64,000 nucleotides of DNA from Sedimentitalea sp042687825 (GTDB taxonomy: Bacteria; Pseudomonadota; Alphaproteobacteria; Rhodobacterales; Rhodobacteraceae): positions 1-64,000 of the forward strand of contig NZ_JBHUQE010000002.1 in the NCBI RefSeq assembly GCF_042687825.1, read 5' to 3'. The translations under genes were made by a program, and so were the position numbers. The notes under the pieces were generated by a model that made no database searches, had not been told where the DNA came from, and was given only the letters and a program-made list of their open reading frames with translations. This document shows, piece by piece, positions 60,007 to 64,000 of the stretch. Position 1 is the stretch's first letter; each line of letters opens with the position of its first letter.

Positions 60007-61691
60007 TGGGTCAGCCTCAGCTTGCGGATCGAGGATGCGATCGAGGCGAAGGCATCGGTGATTTCCAGACCGTCGACGTCAAAATAATGCGCGTCCGAGC
60101 TGGCGCAGTCCTTGAGCACTGCCTGACCGCCGTCCGGAGCTTCGAATCCGATGGTAAAGACGATGATCTGCTGATCTTTGGCGGTATCGCAAATAGCCTT
60201 TGTGCGGGCATTCTTGATCGTCGAGTTCACATAGTTGCGCACGTCGTAATACCACTGGCTATAAGCCGTGCTGTCGTTCATGAACGGGTAATAGCGGCGT
60301 TTGACATTGGCCTTGAGCGAAACATAGGCCCACAGGTCCGGATAATCGACATTCTCGGCCGTGCCGTCCTCGGTCCGATTGCTGCAGGACCAGCTGGCGA
60401 CGCTGTCGCCGACGCAGCCCATGCCGTCCTGACCATAGGGATGATCGGCCCATTGGTCGTTATGCGGCCAGTAATAGGCGTCATAGGGCGGGTAATAGAC
60501 TGACCAGCGGTCTTCCTGATCGTTGAACCACAGGTCCGACGGACCTTCGCGGAAACCGTCATTGATATAGTATTGCGACGTATTCTGACCGTCGGTCATC
60601 AGCACGATGACTTTCAGCGTATCGCCGTCATTGTAGTTGCCAGGTCTGGCGGCAAAATCGGCGGGCACGATGCCGTCGCCGATCATCGCGTTGATGGCCG
60701 GGCGCAGGCTGGGATCCAGCAGGGCCGTGCCCCATTTCATGCCCACATCGATCGAGGTGTTGCCGCGGGCGGTCAGATTGCTGATGTAATTCTTCAGCAC
60801 GGTCGTGTCCTTTTGCAAAACCAGGACTTCGCGGCCCGACATCGCCTCGCAGACCGGCAGCGTACTGCTGGTGTCGCCCATCAGCACCTTGGGGTTGTTG
60901 TCCATGCCGTCATAGTCCTTCCAGGGATCGAAATGCATGGTCCGCTGATAGGCCTGGGTCGAGGACATGGACGGGGTGTCGAAATCGGCGCTCTGAAAGT
61001 TGATGCAATTGGAATAGTCATGTTCGGTCGAGACGTTGAATTCGGCCATCAGCCCGTCCGGCACCGACACCTGAGTAGCGTAGGGAATGATTGAGATCGA
61101 CAGATCGCCATCGACGCTGTTGTTGTCCATGGTGTCGACGAAATCGCGGGCGGCGACGATCAGGTTGGGCAGGCGGCTGTTGCTGTTCATCGACCCGGAA
61201 ACGTCCAGTACCAGCGAGATTTCCACCCCGTCGATGCGTTCTTCGGCGGTTCCCACCGCCGGAGCGGTCAGGGTGTCGACGCCGTTCATGTGCATGAACT
61301 GGGTCTTGACGTCGGCACTGGCCGTGGCCGAGACGACGCGATAGCCGGTGCCCTGATCGACCGAGACCGAGGCCAGATAATCGCCCAGCCCGGACTTGGC
61401 AAAATAATCCTGCACCACCGCTTCGGGTTGCATCGGCTGGTCCAGGTCGGCGGCAGCCAGCACCGCGCGATCCAGCGTGTATTGCAAGCGCGAGCGGTCG
61501 CGTTCAAAACGCATCAGGTCGATGCCGATTCCGCCGACCATGAGGATGATCAGAAAGGTGTAGACCGCGAAAACCAGCATGGCACCGTCTTCATCGCGAC
61601 AGAACCTGCGCAGGAAACCGGCGCCGTCACGCAAGGGCGGAACCGGAGCGTATCGGTCTCGGGTCTTTGTCTGTCCTTGGTGCAGAAACAT
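60003..61691 (-). CDS. TadG-like pilus assembly protein with von Willebrand A domain
   Basis: 562 residues. N-terminal TM helix of the TadE/G type (EDGAMLVFAVYTFLIILMVG). A vWA domain follows, with the MIDAS motif LVLDVSGSMNSNS near residue 155 and VIVLMTDGQNTSQYY later. Between these and the C-terminal part is an aromatic-rich insertion (residues about 380-460: WSVYYPPYDAYYWPHNDQW and similar). The C-terminus has FTIGFEAPDGGQAVLKDCAS and AFASIASSIRKLRLTQ, normal for the family. First gene of the three-gene tad cluster. Confidence 0.88.
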   Translation of the reverse strand: MFLHQGQTKTRDRYAPVPPLRDGAGFLRRFCRDEDGAMLVFAVYTFLIILMVGGIGIDLMRFERDRSRLQYTLDRAVLAAADLDQPMQPEAVVQDYFAKSGLGDYLASVSVDQGTGYRVVSATASADVKTQFMHMNGVDTLTAPAVGTAEERIDGVEISLVLDVSGSMNSNSRLPNLIVAARDFVDTMDNNSVDGDLSISIIPYATQVSVPDGLMAEFNVSTEHDYSNCINFQSADFDTPSMSSTQAYQRTMHFDPWKDYDGMDNNPKVLMGDTSSTLPVCEAMSGREVLVLQKDTTVLKNYISNLTARGNTSIDVGMKWGTALLDPSLRPAINAMIGDGIVPADFAARPGNYNDGDTLKVIVLMTDGQNTSQYYINDGFREGPSDLWFNDQEDRWSVYYPPYDAYYWPHNDQWADHPYGQDGMGCVGDSVASWSCSNRTEDGTAENVDYPDLWAYVSLKANVKRRYYPFMNDSTAYSQWYYDVRNYVNSTIKNARTKAICDTAKDQQIIVFTIGFEAPDGGQAVLKDCASSDAHYFDVDGLEITDAFASIASSIRKLRLTQ

Positions 61692-62012
61692 GGGTCACCT
61701 CGTTTGCCAGCTCTGGTTTTCTGGCCTTCGGATACATTGATGCCGGACCTGAATGCTCTGAAAACATGTCCGAAATTGGGCGAAATCGGTTCGAATCCAT
61801 GGGAAATGGCCAAAATCCGCGCGACGAAACGGGCCGTCGGACCGGACTGTTACCGGATTGGCGACATCCGGTACGTGGCCGGAAAAGCTGCGGAAAAAGG
61901 CGAAATCGGCGTCTCGGGATGAAAAAAGTCGCACAACTTAGGTATCTCGTCATAGTCTGACGGACAGATAGAAACTGATGCTGAGTCGCTGCAACATATG
62001 TAAGGAGCGCAA
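61692..62012. promoter_or_regulatory. Divergent region between tad genes and glutamate dehydrogenase
   Basis: 321 bases without a supported gene. Promoters for both directions are expected. An AAGGAG site at 62002-62007 serves the dehydrogenase. No clear operator was found. Confidence 0.5.
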
Positions 62013-63443
62013 ATGACCCTCAAGCACGAGCCCACCTTCCGCGAAAGCGTGGATTTGATGTTCAACCGCGCCGTGGCCCTGATGGACCTGCCGCCGGGGC
62101 TGGAAGAAAAGATCAGGGTCTGCAACGCAACCTACACCGTGCGGTTCGGCGTGCGTCTGCGCGGCCAGATCCAGACCTTTACCGGATACCGCTCGGTCCA
62201 TTCCGAACATATGGAACCGGTCAAGGGAGGTATTCGTTTCGCATCCAGCGTGCATCAGGACGAGGTCGAGGCGCTGGCGGCGCTGATGACCTACAAATGT
62301 GCTCTGGTCGAAGCCCCTTTTGGCGGCTCAAAGGGCGGGCTGCGGATCGATCCGCGCCAGTATGACGAACACGAGCTGGAACAGATCACCCGCCGTTTCG
62401 CCTATGAACTGGCCAAGCGCGATCTGATTCATCCCAGCCAGAACGTGCCGGCCCCCGACATGGGCACCGGCGAACGCGAGATGGCCTGGATCGCCGACCA
62501 GTATGCCCGGATGAACACCACCGACATCAACGCGCGGGCCTGCGTCACCGGCAAGCCGCTGAATGCCGGCGGTATCTCGGGACGGGTAGAGGCGACCGGC
62601 CGTGGCGTGCAATATGCGTTGCAGGAATTCTTCCGCAATCCCGAAGACATCCAGGCCGCCGGGATGTCCGGCAGCCTGGACGGAAAGCGCGTCATCGTGC
62701 AGGGGCTGGGCAATGTGGGCTATCACGCCGCCAAGTTCCTGGCCCAGGAGGACGGCGCCCTGATCACCGGGATCATCGAGCGCGATGGCGCGCTGTTCAA
62801 CCCCAAGGGGCTGGACGTCGAGGCGGTCTATAACTGGATCAAGGGGCGCGGTGGCGTGACCGGCTTTCCGGATGCCGCCCATACCGCCGAGGGGTCGGCG
62901 GTGCTGGAGGAAGAATGCGACATCCTGATCCCGGCGGCGCTGGAAGGGGTGATCAACCTGACCAACGCCGACCGGATCAAGGCGCCCCTGATCATCGAGG
63001 CGGCAAACGGGCCGATCACCGCCGGTGCCGATGACATCCTGCGCGCCAAGGGTACGGTGATCATTCCGGACATGTATGCCAATGCCGGCGGTGTGACTGT
63101 TTCCTATTTCGAATGGGTCAAGAATCTCAGCCATATCCGCTTTGGCCGCATGCAGCGCCGTCAGGAAGAAGCCCGCCACCAGCTGGTGGTGGACGAGCTG
63201 GAGCGGCTCGACCGCTATCTGGGCGAGGCCTGGTCGATGACGCCGGACTTCAAGAAGAAGTACCTGCGCGGGGCCGATGAGCTGGAACTGGTGCGCTCGG
63301 GGCTGGATGACACGATGCGCATCGCCTACCAGTCGATGCGCGAGGTCTGGCATGGCCGCGAGGACGTGACCGATCTGCGCACGGCAGCCTATCTGGTGGC
63401 GATCCAGAAGGTCGCGGCCAGCTACCGCGCCAAGGGGTTGTAA
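62013..63443 (+). CDS. Glu/Leu/Phe/Val dehydrogenase (glutamate dehydrogenase type)
   Basis: 476 residues. Catalytic and substrate segments: GGIRFASSVHQDEVEALAAL, MTYKCALVEAPFGGSKGGLR, VPAPDMGTGEREMAWI. The Rossmann region is VIVQGLGNVGYHAAKFLA. AANGPITAGADDIL and IPDMYANAGGVTVSYFEW are conserved. The length and GLGNVG motif fit hexameric NAD-type glutamate dehydrogenases of alphaproteobacteria. It links 2-oxoglutarate and ammonia to glutamate. Confidence 0.92.
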   Translation: MTLKHEPTFRESVDLMFNRAVALMDLPPGLEEKIRVCNATYTVRFGVRLRGQIQTFTGYRSVHSEHMEPVKGGIRFASSVHQDEVEALAALMTYKCALVEAPFGGSKGGLRIDPRQYDEHELEQITRRFAYELAKRDLIHPSQNVPAPDMGTGEREMAWIADQYARMNTTDINARACVTGKPLNAGGISGRVEATGRGVQYALQEFFRNPEDIQAAGMSGSLDGKRVIVQGLGNVGYHAAKFLAQEDGALITGIIERDGALFNPKGLDVEAVYNWIKGRGGVTGFPDAAHTAEGSAVLEEECDILIPAALEGVINLTNADRIKAPLIIEAANGPITAGADDILRAKGTVIIPDMYANAGGVTVSYFEWVKNLSHIRFGRMQRRQEEARHQLVVDELERLDRYLGEAWSMTPDFKKKYLRGADELELVRSGLDDTMRIAYQSMREVWHGREDVTDLRTAAYLVAIQKVAASYRAKGL

Positions 63444-63523
63444 CACGCGCCGGTCGGCCGGTGCGATCCCGGCCGGCTGCCGCCTCTGCCGATGGGGGCC
63501 GCCGGGACCCGGGCGCCGGCACG

Positions 63524-64000
63524 TTATCTGCCGCTGGCCATCAGCAGTTGCCAGGCCGCGGCTATATGCGCGGTGTCAAAGCTGTGGCCGCCCTCGAACT
63601 GGCAAGACCCGAGGGTCGTGCCCGCATCGTTGCGTCGGATCCGGCAGGTCAGACCCGCCATTTCATGCGAATGAGGCGGGCCGTACCGACCGTGCCGCGC
63701 ATAGGTTGACAGCGCGGCGGCAACATCGCCCTGGCGGGCATCCTTGATCGGGCGCCCGCCCGGAGGCACCACCCTGTCCGCCGTGCCGTGAATGTGGATC
63801 AGACTCGCGGCAGGGCTGGGGCAGGTGTCAGGAACCGGGTCCCAGAACGTGCCCGACAGCGCGATGAAACCGGCATAGCGGTCGCCCCGTTCGCAGGCCA
63901 GCGTCCAGACCATCATCCCGCCCGACGAGAATCCGGCCGCCACGATCCTGTCAGGATCAATGGGCAGCCGTTGCGTTGCATCGGCAATCACGGCGTCGAA
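63524..64000 (-). CDS. Alpha/beta-hydrolase esterase (PHB depolymerase/feruloyl esterase-like), partial
   Basis: The C-terminal 158 residues or so of a gene cut by the right edge; the frame is open to 64000. The nucleophile elbow is AAGFSSGGMMVW (GFSSG), the acid is in HGTADRVVPP, and the catalytic His is in FEGGHSFD. This matches the LpqC/PHB-depolymerase esterase family. Secretion cannot be judged because the N-terminus is missing. Confidence 0.8.
   Translation of the reverse strand, partial: FDAVIADATQRLPIDPDRIVAAGFSSGGMMVWTLACERGDRYAGFIALSGTFWDPVPDTCPSPAASLIHIHGTADRVVPPGGRPIKDARQGDVAAALSTYARHGRYGPPHSHEMAGLTCRIRRNDAGTTLGSCQFEGGHSFDTAHIAAAWQLLMASGR

Overview
The window is a high-GC chromosomal segment of an alphaproteobacterium, most likely a marine Rhodobacterales (roseobacter-type) species. 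The evidence is the hom-glpX-recJ block, TadE/TadG-type pilus proteins, a urtABCDE/ureDABCEFG urea locus, a GcvT-fused FAD dehydrogenase and a free-standing Hint-domain protein. No rRNA is present. One tRNA gene, tRNA-Glu(TTC), lies at 49439-49513. The organism name is inference; gene content and coding style are what the sequence shows.

Layout. 0.3-9.3 kb: a secretion locus with two LuxR-type regulators, a small membrane-anchored coiled-coil protein, a type I secretion ABC transporter and HlyD adaptor, and a large RTX calcium-binding protein unusually rich in Cys and Met. A strong terminator, a perfect 22-bp palindrome and further small hairpins separate the transporter genes from the RTX gene. 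9.5-23.8 kb: nitrogen acquisition, with a dimethylglycine/sarcosine dehydrogenase-like enzyme, urtEDCBA on the minus strand and, divergently, the urease operon, which includes a 55-residue His-rich membrane peptide between ureA and ureB. 23.9-30.9 kb: a small membrane protein, a TetR regulator with an RND efflux pair, and an NnrS-family protein.

31-49.4 kb looks accessory. A frameshifted IS3-family transposase remnant precedes a complete type I-E CRISPR-Cas system (cas3, cse1, cse2, cas7, cas5, cas6, cas1, cas2). Its array has 42 repeats and 41 spacers. Several spacers recur as identical tandem copies, each travelling with the same point-mutated repeat, and as point-mutated variants elsewhere in the array. 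A minus-strand copper-resistance operon (lipoprotein, TolC-like protein, CopA-type multicopper oxidase, cupredoxin, CusF-like protein, cytochrome c) converges on the array. Beyond it are small orphan ORFs of unknown function, up to the 3' end of tRNA-Glu.

49.6-64 kb is core-like again: recJ, glpX and hom, a small lipoprotein, a TetR regulator, a monooxygenase-fold protein, pirin, a Hint protein, a 3-hydroxyisobutyrate-dehydrogenase-like oxidoreductase, three Tad pilus proteins, a glutamate dehydrogenase, and an esterase cut by the right edge.

How the genes work together: UrtABCDE imports urea and the urease operon splits it to ammonia and CO2. The ABC and HlyD proteins probably export the neighbouring RTX protein. 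The copper genes form one periplasmic and outer-membrane copper oxidation and efflux module. The cas genes form one largely overlapping operon that reads into its own array.
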